Made by a program: the position numbers and the translations under genes. The notes below the pieces were generated by a model. The model searched no databases and was not told the origin of the DNA. It was given only the letters and a program-made list of their open reading frames with translations. Source: Solenopsis invicta (Eukaryota > Arthropoda > Insecta > Hymenoptera > Formicidae). From it: a stretch of 64,000 bases of DNA. Where the stretch lies: contig NC_052679.1 of NCBI RefSeq assembly GCF_016802725.1, positions 14,563,635 through 14,627,634 of the forward strand. Direction: 5' to 3'. Below, in pieces: positions 46,591-56,725 of the stretch; within the stretch, counting starts at the first letter, position 1; the number at the start of each line of letters is the position of its first letter.

Positions 46591-46979
46591 CAAAACTCAC
46601 GCAAATCGCGTACACAATTTACATGCATAAGATGCGCAAACTTTGCGCGCAAAAAATGTTATCTGGGTGCAAGTAACTTACGAGCAAATATAATTATCCA
46701 ATACACCAGCAAATCACATATGTTGTATTACGTTTATATTGTTGAAAGTAAAATTATGACGTTATTTTTTACAAAGAGAACCTTTGTAATATAAATATAT
46801 GCTTGAAATATATTTAAAATATTGTTTATTCACATTTTGTAATATCTGAGATTTTATTTTTAGTTTCTATAAACAAAAAATTATAAGATCAAAATTATAA
46901 AATCAATACTTTTAAAATAATTATAATTATATATGCAAGGTATTCTAAGATAATAGCGAATTCGATTGGTAGGTATGTA

Positions 46980-47885
46980 CAGGGTTGGGCAGAAAAACCT
47001 GACACATTTTAAAAAATCGTTATTCCCCTCCAAGTGAAAAGAGGGCGCTGTAACTCCGGGAGCGAAAAATAGATGGTTGAAGGTTTATGTTTACATATCA
47101 GTACAGTTCCAGTATGGAGAAGTGGCCGCCGCAACAACGCGCGTTCGTTTGCGAGCGTTTTTTCATAACTCAGTCCTACGTTCAAGCAATTCGCGATTTT
47201 CGTATTGAATATTTTCTTCGTCCACGAGATCCGGTTCCCTCTCGTAATTCTGTGAATCTGTGGGTCAAAAACTTCCGACAAACAGCCACAGCCACGAAAC
47301 AAAAGCCTTCAGGGCAACCAAGAACGGTAAGAACCCCTGAAAATGAGACACGCGTTCGCACCTCTTTGCAACGAAGTCCACGCCGTTCTGCCGGTAAACA
47401 TGCTCAAGCTCTCGGAATGTCTCGTCGATCGTTTAGCAGAATGTTGAAAGCGATGAATTTTCATCCCTACAAAATTCTCATAACCCAGGAATTGAAATCA
47501 TCGGGCGAATCATTGAAAAATCTGGCGAACATGGCCACCACGTTCGCCCGATCTCTCAGTGTGCGACTTCTTTTTGTGAGGCTATTTGAAGCAACGTGTC
47601 TACGCTAACAAACCTCGAACCTTGGACCAGCTGAGAGCCAATATTCGGAGAGAAATTGCAGAAATAAAGCCAGCGATGTTGAAAAAAGTGTATGATAATT
47701 TCGAAAAACGCCTCGAAAATTGTATTGCTTGTAACGGCCATCATTTAGCCGATATAATTTTTGGTAAATAAACAAAAAAAACCTTCAAGTGTCTAGTTTA
47801 TTCTCCCGGAGTTTCAACCTCTTCCGATTAATAGCGGCCGCGCAAGTGGTTATTAAAATGTGTCAGGTTCCTCTGCCCAACCCTG
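46980..47885 (+). mobile_element. Tc1/mariner-type deletion derivative
   Basis: The ends CAGGGTTGGGCAGAAAAACC and, inverted, CAGGGTTGGGCAGAGGAACC are flanked by TA (46978-46979 and 47886-47887). The terminal repeats run on into TGACACATTTTAA on both sides. The 906-bp body keeps both ends of a transposase gene but lacks the middle. Confidence 0.9.
47114..47771 (+). pseudogene. Tc1/mariner-type transposase with internal deletion
   Basis: The N-terminal part starts MEKWPPQQRAFVCERFFITQ and carries a helix-turn-helix region with GQPRTVRTPENETRVR and QRSPRRSAGKHAQALGMSRR. It breaks near 47540 after ITQELKSSGESL. The frame then changes to DLSVCDFFL, TGA, GYLKQRVYANKPRTLDQLRA, ending at a stop at 47769-47771. 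The PDLSVCDFFLWG segment normally carries the third catalytic aspartate; the region with the first two is missing, and TGA replaces its tryptophan. Inactive. Confidence 0.85.
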
Positions 47886-47887
47886 TA

Positions 47888-49083
47888 CTATGTGCATTGG
47901 TGCACCTTTAAGTCATTGTATACTAATCTAATCTAAGTAAAAAATGAAATATCACATTTATATATCTTAACATCGATTTGTATACCCAGCAAACAAAAAT
48001 AAATTCAAATGAATTAACAATTACAATTTATTTTATTTAAATTTGCGCTGTTAGAGTTGAAATACGAAATGCGCTATTCATCATTTTAAATTTATAATGG
48101 ATTCATATCTTTATTATATTATTTTTGGATTTAAATAAATTGCAATAACGAAATAACTTATTCATTATTTCAGATAGATTCATGTCCTATTATATTATTT
48201 TTGGATTCTAATGGATTCAAAAAATCTAAAGCGTAAATTTGAAGATATTAAAATAACTTTTTTTCTATCCATTTCAATTTATTTCCGTTTACTGAGCACA
48301 TACGTCTTTATATGCACTAGTGCGGATTTAATCAAATTTGCTATAAAATAATTTATATTTAAAAAAGAAGAAAACCATAAAACTTCTATCCAACTTTATT
48401 TATTATAAAAAAAATATAATAAATGGTTTTTATGTATTTAAAAACGTTAAAAGCGAAGTCTCAAAAATGCCAATTTAAAATACATATAATAAAACAAAAA
48501 GTAAAATACTGTATAATATTAATTATAAGAAAATATATAATAGGTGTTTTCAATTTGAACATAGTTATAAAACTCAATGTTTAATGTGTACATTAATGTA
48601 TGATAGTTTTAAAAATCTTGAAAAACAAAAATATTCCATTTCTGTTCGAATATTATTATAAAAATGAGTATTTGAAAGCATGCGGCATTTTATTTAATCG
48701 AATAAGCTGTTGGATAAGTTTTCCTCCGTCCTTATTATTAAGTTAATCTTCTTTGATTGCTTGTGCAGAACCAACGCAAAATTTTTGGTTGCTGTTCTGC
48801 TAGATTGCATGATGGAAACTTTTGATTAATAGCACCTGAAAAAAGTCATGATTTAAAATTTCTAATTCAAGTATATTACTAACAAATTAAAATTACAAAT
48901 AAAATTCGAAATTTACATTCAATTATTGTAAGAATGTTAGTATCTTGAAATTTGAATTTTATAGAGCCTGAACCAGAGTATGTAATTAACAATTCTCGCT
49001 AGTGAGTTTGAAAATATTTTAAATAAATCCATTAGTTTTTAGTAATTAAGATACAATTAAGATTTGTCAAGTAAGATAGAAAA
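47888..49083. other. AT-rich spacer, nothing recognised
   Basis: Two short stretches (near 48010-48190) share the words AATTTATTATATTATTTTTGG and ATTCATATC, a faint local duplication. No gene, RNA or element end was seen. Confidence 0.4.
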
Positions 49084-49085
49084 TA

Positions 49086-49373
49086 CTTAATTTAAAAAAG
49101 TTTCAATAAAATACATATGTAACATTTAATCTCAAAATATTAAAGAGAAAACAGAAATGAGAATGTTTTATTAAAATAAAAAATTTTTAAACTACAAAAA
49201 ATTGGCGCTGCTGTTTTACAACATTTTATTTAGATTATATTTAAACATCTAGCAGCGCCAATTTTTTGTAGTTTAAAAATTTTTTATTTTAATAAAACAT
49301 TCTCATTTCTGTTTTCTCTTTAATATTTTGAGATTCAATGTTACATATTTCATTAAAACTTTTTAAAATTAAG
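49086..49373. mobile_element. Long foldback MITE, 288 bp
   Basis: Two arms of about 125 bp are almost exact complements around a loop of about 35 bases. Each arm starts CTTAATTT(T)AAAAAGTTT at the outside and ends GGCGCTGCT at the loop. TA is duplicated (49084-49085 and 49374-49375), suggesting mobilisation by a Tc1/mariner-type enzyme. A transcript would form a long double-stranded RNA. Confidence 0.88.
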
Positions 49374-49612
49374 TACATCCACTTAGGTTAGAACAGAAAA
49401 ATGTTTCAATAAAAATACACAGACAGTATCACTTGAATTTTATTTGAAAAGGAATTAAAGATACTGCTACTTGGGTTTTACTTAAAAAATAAATATACTA
49501 TCACTTGCATTTTATTCGTTAAAAGTAGTACAGTAGTTATTTCAAAGAGCAATATATTCTTGTTATAATTGGCACAATTTAAAGATTTCACTCATTTTTT
49601 AGAATACATAGC

Positions 49613-50140
49613 ACTTGGGTTGGAATAGGAAAATTTTTCAATAAAAATACAAAGTACAAAGTAGTACTACTATTGTTTTGTAGAATTAAAGTTAAAGGTA
49701 AAATTACCACATGGGTTAGCATGGAAAAATTTTAGTCAAAATACAAAAATAGTAAATTGGGTTTTTAAGAATAATTAAAGATAAGGTGCCCGAGCACACA
49801 CATAAATTGACACCTTTTTTTTACCTTTTTTTGAAAAGGTAATTTTGTACAGATATCACGCGTTTTGTAGTGTTAAGCAATATTTATTTTGTTTGTAATG
49901 AAATACATGATTTTAACTTTGCAAGATTGTGAAGATACATACCACTTGGGTTGGAATAAGAAAATTTTTCAATGAGAATACAAAGTATAATGTAGTACTA
50001 CTTTTGTTTTGTAAAATTAAAGTTAAAAATAAAATTACCACATGGGTTAGCATGAAAAAATTTTTCTGTTAATTAAAAAAAATTAAAGATGAGGTGCATG
50101 CACACGCATAAATTGGCATCTTTTTTTACCTTTCTTTTAA
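49613..50140. repeat. Imperfect direct repeat, period about 331 bp
   Basis: ACTTGGGTTGGAATARGAAA, followed by TAGTACTACT, ACCACATGGGTTAGCATG and AGGTGC...CACACRCATAAATTG, appears at 49613-49820 and again at 49944-50130. Weaker ACTTGGGTT motifs upstream (49380-49560) suggest older units. Confidence 0.7.
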
Positions 50141-50144
50141 AAAA

Positions 50145-50570
50145 TATATATACATGCTTATATTATTATTTATGACGAAAACCATTAATAAATCTTATTA
50201 TTAAAAATTCAACATTATCGTTAGGTAGCACATTTTTAGGATCACCAAATTTTAAAAGAATCGATCCCACAATTTAATCTACAGTCCTCTATTCCTACTT
50301 TTGAATAACAACAGTAAATATCCAATTTTTATAACTTTTAATTTTAATCTTCTGTTTTTATACGAGACATCAAAAGAATAACAATAAAAAAAAACAATAG
50401 AAATTGTAAAGTATTATGATAAAATTAAACATTTTCAACAAGCACTAAATATAATGCTAAGATGTAATGTATGTATATACCATATATAACATAGTTCAAG
50501 ATAATTACGTTATATTAAATTAAACACATATGCTATGTGTTTGCTAGATTTGAAAATTAAATTTTCGTTA
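50145..50570. other. AT-rich spacer, nothing recognised
   Basis: No coding frame, RNA gene or element end was seen. Confidence 0.4.
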
Positions 50571-50572
50571 CT

Positions 50573-50700
50573 CGTAATTAGAATGAAATACTAGACGCCT
50601 TTTCGAGATCTCGGGGATCACCTCGTCGTCAACACTTAGATCGCCATCGCTGCCGCTGCCGCTGCCGCCGCCGCCGCCACCGCCGTTGCCGTCGCCGTCG

Positions 50701-50731
<31 letters not shown>

Positions 50732-50768
50732 TGTTGTCGTTACCGCGTGTCGTCACCGTGGTCGCCAA
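50573..50768 (-). other. Low-complexity Asp/Gly-rich frame, possible first exon
   Basis: From ATG at 50768 the minus strand reads MATTVTTRGNDNN, a run of nine D, GDGDGN, a run of glycines, then SDGDLSVDDEVIPEISKRRL. The second half is not repetitive and looks like protein. A donor-like GA|GTAACG follows at about 50572, before the TAA. The GAC/GCC/GGC triplet expansion may be all there is. No domain is recognised. Confidence 0.25.
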
Positions 50769-50869
50769 AATATTTTAGATAATAATTTTCCCACGGGTAT
50801 TGCTTTGTCAGTCTTTCGATCCGGTATCAATAAATTTAAGTAATCAATCTGAAACATATAAATGTATTA

Positions 50870-51027
50870 CTTATATATGATGCATATTATTGTATATATT
50901 ATTATATACAATGATCCATATTCAGAATGTGCTTAAAAACCTTCACATTTCTGTTCTTATGTGGTAAATAAAATATAAACGAAGAATTGTCTCATTTGAA
51001 CATATTACAATCTACAATATGTATATA

Positions 51028-51077
<50 letters not shown>
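50870..51077. repeat. TA microsatellite (main tract 51005-51077)
   Basis: A long (TA)n run ends exactly at the left end of the hAT-like element. Confidence 0.9.
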
Positions 51078-51081
<4 letters not shown>

Positions 51082-52104
51082 GTTGGGAAGTAACGCGTTA
51101 CTTGTAACGCCGTTACCATTTTCGTTACTTTTTTATGGTAACGAGCGTTACTTTTTTATGTCTGTAACGGTAACGTAACGTCGTTACATTTTTACAATAA
51201 CGGTAACGGAATTCAGCCGTTATTTTTCGTTACTTTAGCTGGCAGTATCTATGTTTCATAAAACGTATGATGCATCATTTTATGTTCGTTTTACATTCGG
51301 TAACCAACATGCGCTTTACAGAATTCGGCCCATAATTAATAGTTACCAAATTAAACAAGTACGTTCGTTCATACAGCGCTCCAGCGGTATCAGTATGGGC
51401 ACTATTTGTAGACCGCGCGCAGCGTGGGAGAAATGGTTGGCAGCACTCGCCCCATTAATTAACGTAGACTTTTTGTATTGATCAATTATGTTTAATTATC
51501 ACTCATAATCATTTGATATGGTATATGATTACGAATCGCAATTGCGATAGGATTTATATTCAGTGATAGAATCATATTCTTGAATGTACACGGAGACATA
51601 TGGTACATATGACATTCATAGTCCACTCTTATATTTAACATCGTCTTAAGTATCATTTTATGATGCTATCAACCAATCAGAGAGACGTATCAGCATCTTA
51701 AGACATTACTTAAGATGATCTCGAAATAAGAATCTACTATGAATACCGGCCATAAATGTTTTAACATCTGAAGTTGCACGTGTATTGAAGACAACATAAG
51801 AAAGAATGAGATAAAAGCATGAAAAGACATAGAAAGGTATTTATGTCCCTCTGTGCGGACTTTGTAAAACAAAAAAACATGAAATGTTTTTTTTTATCAC
51901 GTCTTGAATAGATTTTTTTGACGTTAAAAGATCTCTATTTTAACATCATCAAAAAGTAACGAAAAAGTAACGAATCGTTACTTTCCAACAGTAACGGTAA
52001 CGCGTTACCTTTTTAAGTTAGTAACGGTAACGGTAACGAGTTACTTTTTATAAACAGTAACGATAACGGTAACGCGTTACTTTTTTAAGGTAACGTTCCC
52101 AACC

Positions 52105-52107
<3 letters not shown>
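51078..52107. mobile_element. hAT-like non-autonomous element with GTAACG arm repeats
   Basis: The ends CAGAGTTGGGAAGTAACGCG and, inverted, CAGGGTTGGGAACGTTACCT lie within TA runs, so an 8-bp TATATATA duplication is possible but cannot be told from the microsatellite. Both arms are dense in GTAACG/CGTTAC words (51090-51240 and 51955-52095). CAGGGTTGGGAA ends are usual for hAT elements. The centre carries no transposase. Confidence 0.75.
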
Positions 52108-52155
<48 letters not shown>

Positions 52156-52579
52156 CACACAACACGCGTGACTGTTAGTCGACTAGTAGCCGACTTTTCT
52201 CAGTTGACTTAAAGGCGACTTTCAATAGTTGACTATAACTCGACAGCAATTAACTGTTTGTTGACTATTTGTCGATTTTTGAAAGTCGACAAATGGTTAA
52301 TAAATAGTCGACTGAAATATAACTCAAAGTCGACGAAAACTTTGTTCTTTTTATGACAAAAGATCTTATACTCTTTTAAGTTATTTATATCTTTTCGACA
52401 AAGCGAAAAGATATAAATGATAGATATTTTATCTAGCCAAAAAGACAATATAAAAAGAAATCTTAGTTTTAATTTGCTCGTAGCTCGTTAGCGTCCCTTA
52501 CGGAAATGAACTATTGGAAAGCTAATAATCACTATTGACTTACAATAGTGATTATTCATTCTCTAATAGTGATTATGTA

Positions 52580-52790
52580 GCATCTAATAATTGGGTTATT
52601 CGCAATAATCATTTCCTAATAGTTTTTGAATGAGTGATTATTGATTTCATAATGAGATTATTTGCAATAATCATTCCCCAATAGTTCTTTTATGAAATGA
52701 TTATTGATTTCATAATCAGGTTATTTGCAATAATCACCAGCACAGTACTTTTAATAGTTAATATATAAATGATTATTAGTCGACTATTCA
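52580..52790. repeat. Tandem repeat, about 75-bp unit
   Basis: Units contain AATAATCATTYCCYAATAGT, then TGATTATTGATTTCATAATS and TTATTTGCAATAATCA; two full units and parts of a third can be read. It lies within the CCC...GGG element. Confidence 0.75.
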
Positions 52791-53499
52791 CAATAAACCC
52801 AATAAGAACTGGATTGTTTTATACGTTTATTAAACGCAAGTATGGTATAAAACAGGTATAGATATGTGGCAGATACGTATGTAGGTAAAACGGTTTTTAT
52901 ACGTTAGTGCAATATATAGTACGTTTATAATAATCGTTCTTATCACATATATATAATACGGAACGTATTTTATACGTTGAAAAATGGTTTATAAAATGCC
53001 AGAAATATTTATAACACGTATAAAAATACTATCAAATACAATTATATACTAATTAAATAAACATTTCTTAAATACGTTTATGATTTGTAAAAGTTGTCCC
53101 TTTAAATAACCTATCAAAAATAGAATTTAATATCCAGGTATAATATACTTTTTAATGTAAATATGTTAATAAAAGTTTAAACGTAAATTATATTTATATG
53201 TTTTCATTGCAGCAATATTTAAACGAATAATAAACGTATTTTATACACATTCGGTATAGCTAATTAAAGGTTTATTGAAAACGTATATTATTTATGAAAT
53301 GAAAAACATTTATAAATCATTTTAGAAATATCGAATATGGTTAAAATCCAAGACATTCAATTATTAATAGTTATTTTACACGTAAAAACATATTACGGTG
53401 CTCTCAAAAATCGAGCGATTTGCTTTGGTTTTGAATCTCAAACATAGACTTTGTACTATGTCTATGGTCTCAAAGCTTTTTCGCGACGCCAGTCTTCGC

Positions 53500-53860
53500 G
53501 TCTTCGCGGCTTGCGCGGCTTCCACTAGGTGGCCACGCCGCGGAAGATTTTCTCGTGAGTCGAGTGCGGCCACAAGCATTATATCTAGGCGCTACCGCGA
53601 CTGTTTTTCTAAATCACACTTCAGTAAAACTTTTGGGAATTAATTGTTGTAATCTCGAGACGAAATTCGCTTTCGTTCTTTTTAAATGTGATGTGTATGT
53701 GGTTCGCTGTTACACATAAAATTTTATATTTTTACGTGTAAATAACAATTTGTATTGTTATTAAATCTTGTATATAAATGTTTAATTCAAATTTAATCTT
53801 TATTTAATCCTTTTGAACCAAAAGGAAGAAATATTTTTTTGGAAACTATAATTTATTACG
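53500..53860 (-). repeat. Shared core repeat, copy 3 (partial)
   Basis: On the minus strand it reads AAATATTTCTTCC, AACAATACAAATTGTTATTT, TCGTCTCGAGATTACAA, CGCCTAGATATAATGC and CTTCCGCGGCGTGGCCACC. It matches copies 1 and 2 but lacks the CCCTGCCGAAAATGTG end. Confidence 0.72.
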
Positions 53861-54110
53861 TTTAAATTATTGATTTATCAATCGTATTTTATACGACTAT
53901 ATAAATTGTAGTGACTAATAGTCGACAAATAGTCGACTCACAGTCAACTTATTGTCAACTTGAAAAGTCGACTGACAGTCAACTACTTTTGGGACATTCG
54001 TCTACTATCAGTCGACTCACAGTCGACTGGCAGATTGACTTAAAAGTCAACTCTTGCCTTTTATAGTCAGCTTAAAGTCGGCTCATAGTCGACTTCGTGT
54101 TGTGTGGGTA

Positions 54111-55109
54111 CTTTTCCCATCTTTCTGGCAGCATTCGGATACCGCGTCGGAAGAATGCTTCATCTTTTGCAGCTATTCAAAAATCGACCCAATTTTTTGT
54201 ATCTTCATATGATGTGAAGTGTTGCTCAGACAGGCTATGCGCCATCGATCGAAACAAGTAGTAATCAGAAGGAGCAATGTCTGGTGAATATGGCGGGTGG
54301 GGTAAAACTTCCCAATTGAGTGTTTCCAGGTAGGTTTTGACCGGCGCCGCAACATGTGGACAAGCATTATCATGCAGAAAAATAACTTTGTTGTGTTTGG
54401 AGTAGTAGTAGGCACGTTTTTCCTTGAGTACTCGACTCAATCTCATCAATTGTGTTCGGTAGAGAGCCCCAGTAATGGTTTCATTCGGTTTGAGCAACTC
54501 ATAATACACGACATCAAGCTGATCCCACCAAATACACAACATGAGCTTTTTTCCATGAATATTTGGCTTGGCTGTCGATGTTGAAGCATGGCCAGGTGGT
54601 CCCCATGATTTCTTCTTTGAGTTATCGTAGTGGATCCATTTTTCATCACCAGTGACTATACGATGCAAAAAATCCTTTCGTTTATGCCTGGCAAGCAGCA
54701 TTTCACATGTGAAAAATCGGCGTTCAACGTTTCTCGGCTTTAGTTCATATGGAACCCAGTTTCTTTGTTTTTGAATCATTCCCAATGATTTTAAGCGTGA
54801 AATTGCTGGTTGAGTCACTCCTAATGTAAGTGCAAGTGCTTCTTTCGTTTGGCACGAATCTTCATCTAATAATGTTTTCAATTCCGCGTCTTCGTACACT
54901 TTCGGCCTTTCGCTACGTTCTTTGTCTTCGACGTCAGATTCACCGTTCTTAAACTTGTGAAACCACTCACGGCAACTTCTCTCACTAAAGGCAGCCTCAC
55001 CATATGCTTCTACAAGCAATCGATGCGCCTCGGCTGCAGATTTCTTCAAATTAAAGAAGTAAATCAAAAGCTCTCACAAATGACGCTTATTTGGCTCAAA
55101 ACTCGACAT
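54111..55109 (-). pseudogene. mariner transposase, nearly full length, two stops and truncated
   Basis: ATG at 55109 gives MSSFEPNKRHL, then TGA (CGA expected), then the long frame FFNLKKSAAEAHRLLVEAYG onwards. Motifs are clear: HTH region (TQPAISRLKSLGMIQ), WVPYEL, VTGDEKWIHY (first D), FLHDNACPHVA (second D) and YSPDIAPSDYYLF (third D), so the DD34D triad is preserved. Near the end a TGA replaces a tryptophan (NWVDF*IAAKDE), then FFRRGIRMLPERWEK before the break at 54111. It is a young relic by the look of its long open frame (54177-55067). Confidence 0.92.
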
Positions 55110-55278
55110 TTTCGCACAAAAAAAGATATATGATGCTGATACAAAATCGCTAATATTTTAAGGTTATGTTGTTACTAGATGTCCAACCTTACGATATAAC
55201 GTTTTACAACAGACAATTTCAACCATAACATACTAGTGGCGTCATTTTTTGTGAAACGGCGGAAACTTATTTATACTC

Positions 55279-55282
<4 letters not shown>
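54111..55282 (-). mobile_element. mariner-type element, 3' end lost
   Basis: The 5' inverted-repeat end TTAGGAGTATAAATAAGTTT lies at 55282 next to a TA run. The transposase frame follows on the minus strand. At 54110 the sequence passes into the CCC...GGG element at 52154-54108, and the expected mariner 3' end is not found beyond that element, where only a TA run remains. Confidence 0.82.

Positions 55283-55348
<66 letters not shown>
55283..55348. repeat. TA microsatellite
   Basis: A (TA)n tract abuts the mariner 5' end. It is followed by the inverted copy (55345-55487) of the repeat at 12840-12991. Confidence 0.92.
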
Positions 55349-55352
<4 letters not shown>

Positions 55353-55587
55353 CATGTTTATTATGTCTAATGCCCTCCCCCCAAACGCCTTAATTAATAG
55401 AGTATGTATAAACACTTACCGATTTCATGATAACAACTTCACCTTTACGTAGTGAATTTTCTTAAACTTTTTTTTATATTACTATTCCCATATAAAACAA
55501 AACCATATAAAACAAAAACTTCTAATGGACGTCTAATGGACGTCAGCCATGGAGTTTCGAACTTTCCACATTATTGAACACTCATGC

Positions 55588-55598
55588 GCGCGCGCGCG

Positions 55599-55635
<37 letters not shown>

Positions 55636-55702
55636 CAGAGAGGGTTTGGAGTCATTAAATACTGCAGAAGTGACGAACTGTGGGGTCCTTATCTCTGCTG
55701 TG

Positions 55703-55763
<61 letters not shown>

Positions 55764-55935
55764 TACACACACAGTAAAGAGGGTTTGAAGTCGTTAAATA
55801 CTGCAGAAATGACGTAGGCTCCTTATCTCTGCTGTGACAAACTTACACACGCACGCGCACACGCACACGCACAGGAACACGCACAGGAACACGCACACAC
55901 GCGCACGCACGCACACACACACACACACACGATGT
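55588..55935. repeat. CA microsatellites separated by a duplicated 80-bp spacer
   Basis: Three (CA)n tracts (55603-55635, 55705-55772, 55846-55932) alternate with two copies of GAGGGTTTGRAGTCRTTAAA, TACTGCAGAARTGACG, CTCCTTATCTCTGCTGTGA. The whole is a tandem repeat of microsatellite plus spacer, and the frames over it are artefacts. Confidence 0.88.
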
Positions 55936-56032
55936 GCAAAAATCTGACCGGCAACCTCCACGTGGTGCACATTGGGTAATGCTAATGTCTGAGGTAGACG
56001 TCATTTTTCGGAAAAATGTACTGTGAAAAATG

Positions 56033-56665
56033 TATTTCTTCGAAGTCTTGTAACTCGGTCAAAAAAAATCGTAGAAAAAATTTTAAAAAAAGCATTTTGT
56101 AGAGAAAATGTTATACTTTATGGCACTTGGATTTGTCGAGAAAAAATTTTTTATTGAGCTATAGGCTGTTAAAAATACGTAATTTTAAGGAAAAAACAGT
56201 GTATCTTTTTGGGGCATAGTACTAAGAAATTGAGAAAATTTTTGAAACTGTTAAAGCTGAAATTGTTAAAGCTGAAACTTCGAGCTTTAAAATGACTTTT
56301 TGATTCTTTGTCTACGATGATTTTTCACGGAGTACGGATATCATTTGTAAAAAATGCAGGTTTAGCTTCAAAGTTGCGTAACTCGGTCAAAAAAAATCGT
56401 AGAGAAATTTTAAAAAAAGCATTTTGTAGGTAAAATGTAGTTTATGAAGCTTTACTTGAATTATTCGAAAAAAATTTGTTGGTCGAGCTGCAAAGTGTCA
56501 AAAATACGAAATTTTAACGAACAAAACAAGGTGTGCTTTTTTACTGCATAAGACAAAGAAGTTAAAAGAATTTTGAAAATCTGCTGGTAGAACGTTAAAG
56601 CTCGATCTTCAAGCTTTAAAATGCTTTTTTTATTTTTTATCTACGATGATTTTTCACCCAATTAC
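56033..56665. repeat. Imperfect tandem duplication, period about 328 bp
   Basis: GTAACTCGGTCAAAAAAAAT, GCATTTTGTAG, CGAGCT, AAATACGNAATTTTAA, then CTTTAAAATG and TCTACGATGATTTTTCAC occur in the same order at 56049-56325 and 56377-56660. No coding potential. Confidence 0.8.
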
Positions 56666-56725
56666 AGTCATTTGAAAATAGCCTAATTTTTGGTGTCTGG
56701 AAAGTGTTCCCTATTTTTTTTTGAG

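Larger units (their letters stand above)
45734..46667. mobile_element. CCC...GGG element with CACTTTGTGCG arm repeats
   Basis: The left end GCCAGAAAACATTTTGCGGG and the right end, inverted, CCCAGATAACATTTTTTGCG match apart from small changes, the first C being lost on the left. The left arm holds a 48-bp tandem repeat; the right arm (46585-46667) has CGCGTACAC and GCGCAAACTTTGCGCGC words. The interior is core repeat copy 2. Flanking TC and TG do not form an exact duplication. It is non-coding; the frame across the tandem repeat arises because 48 is a multiple of 3. Confidence 0.65.
52154..54108. mobile_element. CCC...GGG element with GTCGAC arms, 1.95 kb
   Basis: The left end CCCACACAACACGCGTGACT and the right end, inverted, CCCACACAACACGAAGTCGA agree over 13 bases. 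TA flanks both (52152-52153 and 54109-54110). The arms are GTCGAC/GTCAAC chains (52165-52335 and 53905-54105). The interior includes a tandem repeat (52600-52790), AT-rich sequence with many TACGTTTAT words (52800-53300) and part of the shared core repeat (53500-53860). Its right side cuts the mariner relic at 54111. Confidence 0.85.

Noticed and set aside
55549..55788. Histidine/threonine-rich frames
   Set aside because: Products of CA microsatellites.
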